Assembly (NCBI RefSeq): GCF_000428785.1
Contig: NZ_KE386799.1
Coordinates: 33,081 to 97,080, forward strand
Origin: Conchiformibius kuhniae DSM 17694
GTDB lineage: Bacteria > Pseudomonadota > Gammaproteobacteria > Burkholderiales > Neisseriaceae
DNA length: 64,000 bases
Reading direction: 5' to 3'
A program made the translations under genes and the position numbers. Each line of letters starts with the position of its first letter. Within the stretch, counting starts at the first letter, position 1. Below are positions 41,264 through 50,263 of this stretch, piece after piece. Under the pieces are notes generated by a model. That model saw only the letters and a program-made list of their open reading frames with translations, was not told the DNA's origin and made no database searches.

Positions 41264-42682
41264 ATGCGCCTGAAAGCCGCTCTACTTTCCCTGCTCCTGC
41301 TGCCCGCACCCGCCATGGCGGCGGGCATGGACGGTGCCAACCTCAGCCTGCTGTGGGGCATTCCCTTTGCCCTGATTTTGCTGTCGATTGCCACAGGCCC
41401 CCTGTTTTTCTCGCACACATGGCACCACCATTTCGGCAAAATCACCGCCATGTGGACATTATTGTTTTTAATTCCGTTTACGCTGGTGTTCGGTTTTTCC
41501 GAAAGCGTGCATGTGGTGGCGCATGCCTTGGTGGCGGAGTACATTCCGTTTATCCTGCTGCTGTGGGCGCTGTACACCATTTCCGGCGGGATTTTGGTGT
41601 GGGGCAACCTGCACGGCAGTCCCAAGCTCAACACCGCCATTCTCGCCATCGGCACGATGCTCGCCTCCATCATGGGCACGACGGGCGCGGCGATGCTGCT
41701 GATTCGCCCGATTCTCAAAGCCAACGACAACCGCAAACACCGTGTCCACGTGGTGGTGTTTTTCATCTTTTTGGTGGCGAACATCGGCGGCGGACTCACC
41801 CCGCTCGGCGACCCGCCCCTGTTTTTGGGCTTTTTGAAAGGCGTGGACTTCATGTGGACGGTCAAGCACATGATGGTGCCGGTACTCATCAGCAGCGCCG
41901 TGTTGCTCACCGCCTTTTACTTTCTCGACCGCCACTACTTCAAGCAGGAAGACGAAATCCTGCCCAAAGACCCCAGCCCCGACGACCGTTTGCGCCTGTA
42001 CGGCAAATGGAACTTCCTGCTCTTGGGCGGCGTGATTGGCGCGGTGCTGCTGTCGGGCATGTGGAAACCCGAGCACCCCGGCATCGACGTATTGGGCACG
42101 CCCTATCTGCTGCCCAATCTGGTGCGCGATGTGATTTTGGTGGTGCTGGCAGTGGTGTCGCTGAAAATCACCCCCGCGCAGGTGCGTGCCGGCAACGAAT
42201 TTAATTGGGAGCCGATTGCCGAAGTGGGCAAGCTGTTTTTGGGCATTTTCATCACCATCGCCCCCGTATTGGCGGTATTGCAGGCGGGCAGCAAAGGCGC
42301 GTTGGCAGGGCTGATTTCGATGGTGCACAACAGCGCGGGCGAACCCGTCAACACCATGTATTTTTGGATGACGGGCATTTTGTCGGCATTTTTGGACAAC
42401 GCCCCGACTTATCTGGTGTTTTTCAATATGGCGGGCGGCGATGCGGTAACGCTGATGCGCGGCGAGCTGTTCCACACCCTGTTGGCGATTTCGATGGGTT
42501 CGGTGTTTATGGGCGCATTGAGCTACATCGGTAACGCGCCGAACTTTATGGTGAAGGCGATTGCCGAGCAGCGCAAAGTGCCGATGCCCAGCTTTTTCGG
42601 CTATATGGCGTGGTCGTTCGGCATTTTGGTGCCTTTGTTTGTCGTGCATACGCTGATTTTCTTTGTGTTTGAATGGTTTTAA
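41264..42682 (+). CDS. Sodium:proton antiporter (NhaD/ion transporter superfamily)
   Basis: Inner-membrane cation/proton exchanger. 472 residues with a cleavable-looking N-terminal segment ending in AMAAG, then about twelve membrane helices. Motifs of the ion-transporter superfamily are visible: ANIGGGLTPLGDPPLFLGFL in the first half (NhaD-like discontinuous helix) and SAFLDNAPTYLVFFNMAGGD in the second half, the paired re-entrant regions. ATG 41264 follows TAAGGAGA, the strongest ribosome site in the area. The unusual structured leader suggests regulation by cation or pH. Confidence 0.85.
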   Translation: MRLKAALLSLLLLPAPAMAAGMDGANLSLLWGIPFALILLSIATGPLFFSHTWHHHFGKITAMWTLLFLIPFTLVFGFSESVHVVAHALVAEYIPFILLLWALYTISGGILVWGNLHGSPKLNTAILAIGTMLASIMGTTGAAMLLIRPILKANDNRKHRVHVVVFFIFLVANIGGGLTPLGDPPLFLGFLKGVDFMWTVKHMMVPVLISSAVLLTAFYFLDRHYFKQEDEILPKDPSPDDRLRLYGKWNFLLLGGVIGAVLLSGMWKPEHPGIDVLGTPYLLPNLVRDVILVVLAVVSLKITPAQVRAGNEFNWEPIAEVGKLFLGIFITIAPVLAVLQAGSKGALAGLISMVHNSAGEPVNTMYFWMTGILSAFLDNAPTYLVFFNMAGGDAVTLMRGELFHTLLAISMGSVFMGALSYIGNAPNFMVKAIAEQRKVPMPSFFGYMAWSFGILVPLFVVHTLIFFVFEWF

Positions 42683-42718
42683 TATGGTAAGGCACAGTTT
42701 TTGAAAGGAAACAATACA

Positions 42719-43078
42719 ATGATGAAAAAAGGTCTTTTGCTGGCGGTATTGGCGGCGGGCGCGGCACAGGCTTCGGCTGCCGCCGCGTGCGACAAGCTGG
42801 TCGGCGACGGCATGACCCTGACTGCCTACACCGCCCAGTGCGCCGCTTTCGGCGATGAGGCGCGTTACCGCCGTTTTGTCAAAGCATCGGCAAACAACTT
42901 CGGGCAAATCGGCAAGCAAAATTGCCAAGAAGCCACCGCCAAAGGCAAAGACGGCTTGCCGCACCCCGCTTCGCGCATTTTGGGCAAGGCGGGAACGGAG
43001 CGCGGCACGGACGTGCTTGAGTTTTGCGTTGCCCACCGCCGTCAAGCCGAGCAACTGCTTCAAGAATACGGCGGTTGA
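42719..43078 (+). CDS. Small secreted protein, unknown function
   Basis: 119 residues beginning MMKKGLLLAVLAAGAAQASA, a clear Sec signal peptide with predicted cleavage after ASA. The mature part of about 99 residues has four cysteines (AACDKL, AQCAAF, QNCQEA, EFCVAH) likely to form two disulfides, plus Arg/Lys-rich helices. No family is recognised. ATG 42719 has AAAGGA upstream; the next codon is also ATG. It lies 36 nt after the antiporter gene and 1 nt before the pseudouridine synthase gene, so it is probably co-transcribed with both. Confidence 0.7.
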   Translation: MMKKGLLLAVLAAGAAQASAAAACDKLVGDGMTLTAYTAQCAAFGDEARYRRFVKASANNFGQIGKQNCQEATAKGKDGLPHPASRILGKAGTERGTDVLEFCVAHRRQAEQLLQEYGG

Positions 43079-43079
43079 G

Positions 43080-43775
43080 TTGAATCTGCTCAAATTTTTG
43101 CAGGCGCAGGGCTTCGGCAGCCGCAAGGCCTGCCGTTGGCTGCTGCGCGGCGGCTTGGTGTGCGTAAACGGCGAAATGTGCCGGGACGAAACGGCAGACG
43201 CGTCCGCCGTGCGCGAACTGGCGATAGACGGCGAAACGCAATGGCTGATTCCGCAACCGTTTTTCTATCTGCTGATGAACAAGCCCGCAGGGTATGAAGT
43301 GTCGCAGCGTCCGCGTGATTACCCGAGCGTGTTTGCCCTGCTGCCCGAGCGTGTGCGGGCGGTGGGCGTGCAGGCGGTGGGGCGTTTGGACGCCGACACC
43401 ACAGGCGTGCTGCTGTTTACCAACGACGGCGCGTTCAACCACCGCATGACTTCGCCCAAGCAGCACGTTGCCAAGCATTATCGGGCAACGCTCAAACACC
43501 CCGCCGCGCCGGATTTGTGCGCCAATCTGGTACGGGGCGTGCTGCTGCACGACGATGAGGAAACCGTGTCTGCCCGCAGCGCGGAAACGGCAGACGCGCA
43601 CACGCTGAAGCTGTGCATCACGCAGGGGCGTTACCATCAGGTCAAGCGCATGGTGGCGGCGGCGGGCAACCGTGTGGCGGCGCTGCACCGCGAGCGTTTC
43701 CATATTTGGGACGCGCAGGGGCTGGCGGCGGGGCAGTGGCGTTTTGTCGCGCCCGAAAACGGCACGGACGGGTGA
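43080..43775 (+). CDS. rsuA: 16S rRNA pseudouridine synthase RsuA-type
   Basis: 231 residues. N-terminal S4 domain (LLKFLQAQGFGSRKACRWLL), then the catalytic domain with GRLDADTTGVLLFTND carrying the nucleophilic Asp, and GRYHQVKRMVAAAGN. E. coli RsuA modifies U516 of 16S rRNA. No ATG is available near the S4 start; a TTG at 43080, one nt after the preceding stop TGA, fits the frame and the domain boundary. Confidence 0.88.
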   Translation: MNLLKFLQAQGFGSRKACRWLLRGGLVCVNGEMCRDETADASAVRELAIDGETQWLIPQPFFYLLMNKPAGYEVSQRPRDYPSVFALLPERVRAVGVQAVGRLDADTTGVLLFTNDGAFNHRMTSPKQHVAKHYRATLKHPAAPDLCANLVRGVLLHDDEETVSARSAETADAHTLKLCITQGRYHQVKRMVAAAGNRVAALHRERFHIWDAQGLAAGQWRFVAPENGTDG

Positions 43776-43823
43776 GATTTGTCTGAATCCGGCACTATTT
43801 TTGTCAAATTCGCGGATAAAGTC

Positions 43824-43852
43824 TTACCAAAAAACTCAAATTTCTTTACAAT
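43824..43852 (+). promoter_or_regulatory. Promoter of pilT
   Basis: TTACCA (43824-43829), a 17-nt spacer and TACAAT (43847-43852), 44 nt before the start codon. Confidence 0.55.
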
Positions 43853-43896
43853 AGCGGCTAACTTCAACCCGAACAGCACAAGCCTGACACTTCATT

Positions 43897-44937
43897 ATGC
43901 AAATTACCGATCTTCTTGCATTCGGCGTGAAAAATAAAGCGTCCGACTTGCACCTTTCCGCCGGCCTGCCGCCGATGATTCGCGTTCACGGCGACATCCG
44001 CCGCATCAACTTGCCCGAAATGTCGTCCGAAGATGTCGGCAACATGATTAGCTCGGTGATGAACGACCAGCAGCGCAAATCGTATCAGCAGAATTTGGAA
44101 ACCGACTTTTCGTTCGAGCTGCCCAATGTGGCGCGTTTCCGTGTCAATGCCTTCAACACCAATCGCGGGCCTGCCGCCGTGTTCCGTACCATTCCCAGCA
44201 AGGTTTTGACGCTGGAAGAACTCAAAGCCCCGCGCGTGTTCCAAAAAATCGCCGACACCCCGCGTGGTCTGGTGCTGGTAACCGGCCCGACCGGTTCGGG
44301 CAAATCCACCACTTTGGCGGCGATGATTGACTATGTCAACCAAAACCACCCCGGTCACATTCTCACCATCGAAGACCCGATTGAGTTCGTCCACCAAAGC
44401 AAAAAATCGCTGGTGAACCAGCGCGAACTGCACGAACACACCCACAGCTTCGCCAATGCTTTGAAATCCGCCCTGCGCGAAGACCCCGACATCATTTTGG
44501 TGGGCGAGATGCGCGACCCCGAAACCATCGGCTTGGCACTGACCGCCGCCGAAACCGGCCACTTGGTGTTCGGCACGCTGCACACCACTTCCGCCGCCAA
44601 AACCGTTGACCGGATTATCGACGTGTTCCCCGCCGGCGAAAAAGAAATGGTACGCTCCATGCTTTCCGAATCGCTGCGGGCGGTGATTGCGCAAACGCTG
44701 ATGAAAACCAAAGACGGCAACGGCCGCGTGGCCGCGCACGAAATTCTGATTTCCACCGCCGCCGTGCGCAACCTGATTCGCGAAAACAAAATCGCCCAGC
44801 TCGGCTCGGTGCTGCAAACCGGTCAGAACTTCGGCATGCAAACGCTCGACCAATGCCTGCAGGATTTGGTGCGGCGCGGCGTGATTTCTTTGGAAGCCGC
44901 ACGCTCCAAAGCCGCCAACCCCGATATGATTTCCTAA
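43897..44937 (+). CDS. pilT: Type IV pilus retraction ATPase PilT
   Basis: Hexameric ATPase that powers pilus retraction, needed for twitching motility and DNA uptake. 346 residues with N-terminal PAS-like domain, Walker A GPTGSGKST near residue 131, Asp box HILTIEDPIEFVH, Walker B ILVGEMRDPETI and a His box TGHLVFGTLHTTSA; AIRNLIRE-type retraction motif present as AVRNLIRENK. Begins MQITDLLAFGVKNKASDLHL. pilU follows after 22 nt. Confidence 0.97.
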   Translation: MQITDLLAFGVKNKASDLHLSAGLPPMIRVHGDIRRINLPEMSSEDVGNMISSVMNDQQRKSYQQNLETDFSFELPNVARFRVNAFNTNRGPAAVFRTIPSKVLTLEELKAPRVFQKIADTPRGLVLVTGPTGSGKSTTLAAMIDYVNQNHPGHILTIEDPIEFVHQSKKSLVNQRELHEHTHSFANALKSALREDPDIILVGEMRDPETIGLALTAAETGHLVFGTLHTTSAAKTVDRIIDVFPAGEKEMVRSMLSESLRAVIAQTLMKTKDGNGRVAAHEILISTAAVRNLIRENKIAQLGSVLQTGQNFGMQTLDQCLQDLVRRGVISLEAARSKAANPDMIS

Positions 44938-44959
44938 TTTTTGATTAAGATATTGAACT

Positions 44960-46276
44960 ATGGCACAGCAAAACGAACAACCGCAAGATTTGACCGCACT
45001 GCTTTCCGGCTTGGTAAGCGACTACAAGTCCAACCACCCCGAAATGGCGGCCAAAGAGCGTGCGCAGGCGCGTTTGGCCGCGAGCGAATCGGTTTCACGG
45101 CGGGAGATGCCGACTGTGGCGGCAGGCGACCCCGCATTGGCACTGCGCACGCCCGCATTGCATCCTTTGCTGGAAAAAATGGCCGCCGAGTGCGAAAAAC
45201 GTTCCGCGTCCGACATTTTCATCAGTGCCGGCTTTCCGCCTTCGTTCAAAATCAACGGCGAGCTGACCCCTGTGCCGCTCAAAGTGCTGACCGCCATCGA
45301 CACCCAAGCGCTGGTGTATTCCACCATGACCCCCGAGCAGCGCATCAAATTCGACAAAGAGCTCGAACTGAACTACTCGGTGCAATCTGCCGAAGGCATC
45401 CGTTTCCGCGTCAATGCCTACCACGAACAAGGGCGCGTGGGCATGGTGTGGCGGCGCATCACCACCAAAATCCTGACAGTGGACGAATTGAAATTGCCGC
45501 AAGGATTGAAAGACTTGGCGATGCAACCACGCGGTTTGCTGGTGCTGGCGGGCGCGACCGGCTCGGGCAAATCCACCTCCATGGCGGCGATGCTCGACTG
45601 GCGCAACAAAAACGCCGCAGGACATATCGTTACCATCGAAGACCCCGTAGAATACCTGCACAAACCGATTAAAAGCATCTTCACCCAGCGCGAACTGGGC
45701 GCGGACACCAACAGTTGGTCGATGGCGGTACAATCGGCGATGCGCCAAGCGCCCGATGTCGTCTGCGTGGGCGAGGTGCGTAACGAACACACCATGGAAT
45801 ACGCGCTGCAACTGGCGCAAACCGGACACTTGTGCATTTTCACCGTCCACGCCAACAACGCCGTGCAAACCATTGAACGGATTTTGAACTTTTACCCCGA
45901 AGAGCGCCATCAGCAGGTGTTGATGGATTTGGCATTGAACACGGTGGGCATCATCGGGCAGCGTTTGGCGCGTTTGAAAGAGGGCGGGCGTACCGCGATT
46001 GTGGACTTGCTGATTAACACGCCTGCCATGCAAGACCATATTTTCAAAGGAGAATTGATGGAATGCATGGCGCTGATGGCGCGTGCCGAAGGCGACGGCA
46101 TGCAAACCTTCGACCAAGACCTGTTCCGCCTGTACACCCAAGATTTGATTACCTATGACGAAGCCCTGCGCCAAGCGGAATCGGTGAACGATTTGCGCCT
46201 GAAAATCAAGCTGTGGGAAGAAGGTCAGGCAAGCACGCACATTTTCGACCGCGTGAACGATTTGGATTTGATTTAA
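44960..46276 (+). CDS. pilU: PilT-dependent retraction ATPase PilU
   Basis: 438 residues, a PilT paralogue with an extended N-terminus (about 65 residues of charged, alanine-rich sequence). Walker A GATGSGKST near residue 198, Asp box HIVTIEDPVEYLH, Walker B VVCVGEVRNEHTM and His box TGHLCIFTVHANNA. The C-terminal tail differs from PilT, with KLWEEGQAS as usual in PilU. PilU acts with PilT in forceful retraction. Co-transcribed with pilT and followed by a terminator. Confidence 0.94.
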   Translation: MAQQNEQPQDLTALLSGLVSDYKSNHPEMAAKERAQARLAASESVSRREMPTVAAGDPALALRTPALHPLLEKMAAECEKRSASDIFISAGFPPSFKINGELTPVPLKVLTAIDTQALVYSTMTPEQRIKFDKELELNYSVQSAEGIRFRVNAYHEQGRVGMVWRRITTKILTVDELKLPQGLKDLAMQPRGLLVLAGATGSGKSTSMAAMLDWRNKNAAGHIVTIEDPVEYLHKPIKSIFTQRELGADTNSWSMAVQSAMRQAPDVVCVGEVRNEHTMEYALQLAQTGHLCIFTVHANNAVQTIERILNFYPEERHQQVLMDLALNTVGIIGQRLARLKEGGRTAIVDLLINTPAMQDHIFKGELMECMALMARAEGDGMQTFDQDLFRLYTQDLITYDEALRQAESVNDLRLKIKLWEEGQASTHIFDRVNDLDLI

Positions 46277-46296
46277 ACATTGTCTTTGTCAGGCAC

Positions 46297-46331
46297 AGCC
46301 GCAAAACCGTTTTTTGTTTTGCGGCTGAAAT
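46297..46331 (+). terminator. Terminator of pilTU
   Basis: AGCCGCAAAAC / GTTTTGCGGCT 11-bp stem (46297-46307 with 46316-46326), followed by GAAATTTTTG. Confidence 0.8.
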
Positions 46332-46371
46332 TTTTGTTTTGCATGACAAAATTTTTAATGGAAACAAAAAC

Positions 46372-46815
46372 ATGGCTTACCATTTTGTGTTGCCGTCTTC
46401 ATCGGGCGGCGAATTTGACAGCGCGGCGCATCTGCCGCTCGTGCTGTATTTTTATCCGAAAGACCACACCGCCGGTTGCACCACCGAAGGCTTGGAATTC
46501 AATGCCTTGCTGCCCGAATTCGCCACGTTGGGCTATACGGTGGCGGGGATTTCGCGCGACAGCGTGAAAACACATCAGAATTTTTGTGCCAAACAGGGCT
46601 TTGCCTTTGAATTGTTGAGCGATGCCGATGAAACGGTATGCCGCCTGTTTGACGTGATAAAGCTGAAAAAACTTTACGGCAAAGAAAGTTACGGTATTGA
46701 GCGCAGCACTTTTGTGCTGGACGCGCAAGGGCAAATCGCGGGCGAATGGCGCAAAGTGAAAGCGGCGGGACACGCGCAGCAAGTATTGGATTTTGTAAAG
46801 GAATTGGCGAAATGA
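46372..46815 (+). CDS. bcp: Thioredoxin-dependent peroxiredoxin Bcp-type
   Basis: Reduces hydrogen and alkyl peroxides. 147 residues. The peroxidatic cysteine lies in YPKDHTAGCTTEGLEF (Cys38). The nearby second cysteine found in E. coli Bcp (five residues later) is replaced by leucine; other cysteines (NFCAKQG, ETVCRLF) could resolve, so it may be an atypical 2-Cys or a 1-Cys enzyme. Arg in GIERSTFVLD is conserved. First gene of a tightly overlapping run bcp-purK-waaF-tyrA (ATGA or GTGA overlaps at each junction). Confidence 0.88.
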   Translation: MAYHFVLPSSSGGEFDSAAHLPLVLYFYPKDHTAGCTTEGLEFNALLPEFATLGYTVAGISRDSVKTHQNFCAKQGFAFELLSDADETVCRLFDVIKLKKLYGKESYGIERSTFVLDAQGQIAGEWRKVKAAGHAQQVLDFVKELAK

Positions 46816-47969
46816 CGCAGCAGGCTTTACCGATTTTGCCGCCCGCGATGCTCGGCATTTTAGGCGGCGGGCAACTGGGCAGCATGTTTACCGTTGCCGC
46901 AAAAACAATGGGTTACGGCGTTACCGTGCTCGACCCCGACCCGCACGCGCCCGCCGCCCGTTTTGCCGACCGCCATTTGTGCGCGGCGTTTGACGATGAC
47001 AAGGCGTTGGCGGAATTGGAAAAATGCGCGGCGGTAACCACCGAATTTGAAAATGTGAACGCGGCGGCAATGCGCGAATTGGCGCGGCACACGCGCGTGT
47101 CGCCGAGCGGCGATTGTGTGGCGGTGGCGCAAAACCGCATCACCGAAAAAGCGCGGATGCGGGCGGCGGGTTTGCAAACGGTTGAATATCGGGAAATTTT
47201 GTCGGCAGACGATGTGGACGAAAGCTGCGCCGCGCTGCTGCCCGCGATTGTGAAAACCGCCACTTTGGGCTATGACGGCAAAGGGCAAATCCGCGTGAAA
47301 ACCTTGGACGAAGCCCGCGCCGCGTTTGCCGGATTGGGCGGTGTGCCGTGCGTGTTGGAGCAGATGGCGGATTTGCGCGGGGAAATTTCGGTGATTGTCT
47401 GCCGCTTGGACGCGCAACACGCCGCCGCCTACGATGCGGCGGAAAACCATCATGAAAACGGCATCTTGGCGTATTCGGTCGTTCCTGCGCGGCTGCCTGA
47501 AAACGTGCAGCAACAGGCGCGGCAAACGGCTTTGCATTTGGCGGAGGCTTTGGATTATGTGGGCGTGCTGGCGGTGGAAATGTTTGTGGTCGGCGATGAC
47601 AAACGATTGTTGGTAAACGAGATTGCACCGCGCCCGCACAATAGCGGGCATCACACCATTGATGCCTGCGCCGCCAGCCAGTTTCAGCAGCAGGTGCGGC
47701 TGATGTGCGGACTGCCGCCCGCCGACACGCGCCTGCATTCGCCCTGCTGCATGGCGAATATTTTGGGCGACGTGTGGGGCGCGGACGGGGCGCAACCGTG
47801 TTGGACGGCGGTGCTGGACGAAGCGGCGGCGCATTTGCACCTGTACGGCAAAAAACAGGCGCGGGCGGGGCGCAAAATGGGGCATTTTACCGTATTGGCG
47901 GACGATGCCGATGCCGCGTTTGAAGCGGCGCGGGCGATGCGCGGGAAATTACCGTTTCACACACCATGA
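46812..47969 (+). CDS. purK: 5-(carboxyamino)imidazole ribonucleotide synthase PurK
   Basis: ATP-dependent carboxylation of AIR in purine synthesis, ATP-grasp fold. 385 residues from ATG 46812, overlapping bcp by 4 nt. GILGGGQLGSM at the N-terminus, AVAQNRITEKARMRAAG, IVKTATLGYDGKGQ (ATP lysines) and VNEIAPRPHNSGHHTIDAC are all present. purE is not in the window. Its last 4 nt overlap waaF. Confidence 0.95.
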   Translation: MTQQALPILPPAMLGILGGGQLGSMFTVAAKTMGYGVTVLDPDPHAPAARFADRHLCAAFDDDKALAELEKCAAVTTEFENVNAAAMRELARHTRVSPSGDCVAVAQNRITEKARMRAAGLQTVEYREILSADDVDESCAALLPAIVKTATLGYDGKGQIRVKTLDEARAAFAGLGGVPCVLEQMADLRGEISVIVCRLDAQHAAAYDAAENHHENGILAYSVVPARLPENVQQQARQTALHLAEALDYVGVLAVEMFVVGDDKRLLVNEIAPRPHNSGHHTIDACAASQFQQQVRLMCGLPPADTRLHSPCCMANILGDVWGADGAQPCWTAVLDEAAAHLHLYGKKQARAGRKMGHFTVLADDADAAFEAARAMRGKLPFHTP

Positions 47970-48976
47970 GCGAAAAAATCCTGATTATCGCCCCGTCTTG
48001 GATTGGCGACTGCATCATGAGCCAGCCGCTTTTGCGCCGTTTGCACGAACTGCGCGGCGGCTGCACGATTGACGTGTTTGCGCCCGCGTGGTCGCAAGCC
48101 GTATTTGCGCGAATGCCCGAAGTATCTGAAATCATAGATAATCCATTCGGACACGGCGCATTGCGGCTGCGCGAACGGCTGCGCGTGGGGCGCGGACTGG
48201 GGCGGTGCGGCTACACGCAGGTGATTGTGCTGCCCGGTTCGCTGAAATCCGCGCTGATTGCGGCGGCAACGGGCATTCGGCAGCGCACGGGTTATGTGGG
48301 CGAACAGCGTTATTTTTTTCTGAACGACATCAGAAAGTTGGACAAAAACGTGCTGCCCTTGATGGTGGACAGATACACGGCGTTGGCGCACGATGCGGGC
48401 GCGGCGTTTCACGGTTCGGGCGATGCGCCGCGTTTGCGGATTGATGCGGACAGCCAAGCGCAAGCCTTGACAAGTCTTGGTTTGAACAGGGAAAAACCCG
48501 TTTTGGCATTGTGCGCGGGCGCGGAATACGGCGCGGCGAAACGTTGGCCGCCGCGCCATTTTGCGGCGGTGGCGCGGCATTTTTCGCAGAAAGGTTGGGC
48601 GGTGTGGCTGTTTGGCTCGGCGAAAGATGCGCCGGTTTCGCAGCAAATCAATGAATTGTCGGGAAATATTTGCGCGGATTTGTGCGGTAAAACCACCTTG
48701 GCGCAAGCGGCAGATTTGCTGGCTTGCGCGGATGCGGCGGTGTGCAACGATAGCGGTTTGATGCACTTGGCGGCGGCGGCGGGCTGCCGCGTGGTGGCGG
48801 TGTACGGTTCCAGCAGCCCGCAGCACACGCCGCCTTTGGGTGAAAATGCGGCGGTGGCGGGTTTGAATTTGCCGTGCAGCCCCTGTTTCAAACGCGAATG
48901 TCCGCTCGGACATTTGGACTGTTTGGAAAAATTGCTGCCGGAACACATTATTCAACTGTTGGAGCGGCAAAGGTGA
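47966..48976 (+). CDS. waaF: ADP-heptose:LPS heptosyltransferase II
   Basis: Adds the second heptose to the lipopolysaccharide (LOS) inner core; glycosyltransferase family 9. 336 residues: ILIIAPSWIGDCIMSQPLL at the N-terminus, GYVGEQRYFFLND, a nucleotide-sugar site around LCAGAEYGAAKRWPPRHFA, and CNDSGLMHLAAAAGCRVVAV near the C-terminus. Overlaps purK at its start and tyrA at its end by 4 nt each, so the four genes are translationally coupled. Confidence 0.93.
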   Translation: MSEKILIIAPSWIGDCIMSQPLLRRLHELRGGCTIDVFAPAWSQAVFARMPEVSEIIDNPFGHGALRLRERLRVGRGLGRCGYTQVIVLPGSLKSALIAAATGIRQRTGYVGEQRYFFLNDIRKLDKNVLPLMVDRYTALAHDAGAAFHGSGDAPRLRIDADSQAQALTSLGLNREKPVLALCAGAEYGAAKRWPPRHFAAVARHFSQKGWAVWLFGSAKDAPVSQQINELSGNICADLCGKTTLAQAADLLACADAAVCNDSGLMHLAAAAGCRVVAVYGSSSPQHTPPLGENAAVAGLNLPCSPCFKRECPLGHLDCLEKLLPEHIIQLLERQR

Positions 48977-49851
48977 ACGTTTCAAGCTGCCTGAACAAAA
49001 TCGTGTTGGTGGGCGTGGGCTTGATTGGCGGCTCGCTGGTGCTGGACTTGAAACGGCTGGGCAAAGTGGCACAGGTGGTGGGCGTGGACGTGGACGGCGA
49101 CAATCTGCAACGCGCTTTGGAACGCGGCGTGATTGACACCGCGCAGCCGCTTGATGCCGCCGCTTTGGACGGCGCGGATTGGGTATTGCTGGCGGTACCG
49201 GTGGCGGCGATGCCCGCCGTCTGCCGCACGCTCGCGCCTCTGCTGCCGCCCGAAACCGTTGTCAGCGATGTCGGCAGCACCAAACGTTCCGCGCTGGCGG
49301 CGTTCCGCGAATGTCTGCCGCGACATTTTCCGCGCTGTGTGGCGGCGCACCCGATTGCCGGTTCGGACAGAAGCGGCGCGTTGGCGGCGCAATTCGGGCT
49401 GTATCGCGGCAAGAAAGTGATTGTTTGTCCGCACGAAAATCAAGACGCGGGCTGCCTGAACGCGGTGGCAACGCTGTGGCGGGCGGCGGGCGCGGAAATC
49501 TGGCAGATGTCGGCGGAAGAACACGATGCCGTGTTTGCCGCCGTGTCGCACCTGCCGCATTTGTTGGCGTTTTCCTATGTGCATCAACTGCTTGACCACC
49601 CGCAGGGCACACACTATCTGCAATTTGCCGGAAGCGGTTTCCGCGATTTCAGCCGCATCGCCGCCAGCCACCCGCAGATGTGGGCGGACATCGCGCTGGA
49701 AAACTGCGATGCGCTGCTGGCGTTGTTAAATCAGCAGCAACAACAGCTTAACCATCTGCAAAATTGTTTGCAAACCGGCAACCGCGCCGCTTTGCTGCGT
49801 TATTTTGCCGAAGCGCGGGCGGTGCGGGAGAATTGGCAAGACAGTGCCTAA
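48973..49851 (+). CDS. tyrA: Prephenate dehydrogenase TyrA
   Basis: NAD-dependent oxidative decarboxylation of prephenate in tyrosine synthesis. 292 residues from a GTG at 48973 overlapping the waaF stop (GTGA). Rossmann motif VGVGLIGGSL near residues 13-22, VVSDVGSTK, AAHPIAGSDRSG with the catalytic His, and HLPHLLAF. No chorismate mutase domain is fused. The stop overlaps the stop of a convergent toxin-like gene. Confidence 0.93.
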   Translation: MNVSSCLNKIVLVGVGLIGGSLVLDLKRLGKVAQVVGVDVDGDNLQRALERGVIDTAQPLDAAALDGADWVLLAVPVAAMPAVCRTLAPLLPPETVVSDVGSTKRSALAAFRECLPRHFPRCVAAHPIAGSDRSGALAAQFGLYRGKKVIVCPHENQDAGCLNAVATLWRAAGAEIWQMSAEEHDAVFAAVSHLPHLLAFSYVHQLLDHPQGTHYLQFAGSGFRDFSRIAASHPQMWADIALENCDALLALLNQQQQQLNHLQNCLQTGNRAALLRYFAEARAVRENWQDSA

Positions 49852-50192
49852 ATACGGATAATCCGGCGTTTTGCCAAATATTTTAACCGCCGCTTGATTA
49901 AATCTACATCGGGCTTGGGCGTGCGTTGGCTTTTTTTCTGAAAGGCATGCAGCACATAAATGGTTTGCCGAGCCGTAACATAAGCCACACGGTAGATGTT
50001 GTTTTGATATTGAATGCGCATTTCCACCACACCGTTGCCTATGGTGTGCGACATGGGAACGAAATCGAGCGGCATTTGTCCTTTGCCGATGCGGGTGAAA
50101 TTCTGTTGGATTTGCGCCTGCACTTCGGCGGGAAATGCCGAAATGCATTTTTGCGTATTGCTTAAAAATTCAACCGTTTCATTTGTTTCCAT
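49848..50192 (-). CDS. HigB/Gp49-type RelE-superfamily toxin homologue, orphan
   Basis: 114 residues from ATG 50192 (METNETVEFLSNTQ). The C-terminal pattern YRVAYVTARQTIYVLHAFQK, KSQRTPKPDVDLIKRRL is characteristic of phage Gp49/HigB-type mRNA interferases, with the basic residues and the K-x-T/S-P-K region conserved. In this family the antitoxin (an XRE protein) normally follows. Here the gene ends against tyrA, overlapping its stop codon, and no antitoxin is present on either side, so it is an orphan or an inactive copy. It is more AT-rich than its neighbours. Confidence 0.75.
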   Translation of the reverse strand: METNETVEFLSNTQKCISAFPAEVQAQIQQNFTRIGKGQMPLDFVPMSHTIGNGVVEMRIQYQNNIYRVAYVTARQTIYVLHAFQKKSQRTPKPDVDLIKRRLKYLAKRRIIRI

Positions 50193-50210
50193 GTTTGCTT
50201 TTGCCGTATG

Positions 50211-50249
50211 AAAAATCCGCATCCGCCCTGAAATGGGGCAGATGCGGAT
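50211..50249 (-). terminator. Terminator of ctpA
   Basis: ATCCGCATC-x-GCCC / GGGGC-x-GATGCGGAT stem (50215-50228 with 50235-50249), followed on the minus strand by T5. 14 nt past the ctpA stop. Confidence 0.75.
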
Positions 50250-50263
50250 AATTTCAACAATGT

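Noticed and set aside
48950..49671. Frames opposite tyrA (48948-49412, 48982-49671)
   Set aside because: Shadow frames of tyrA with no independent support.
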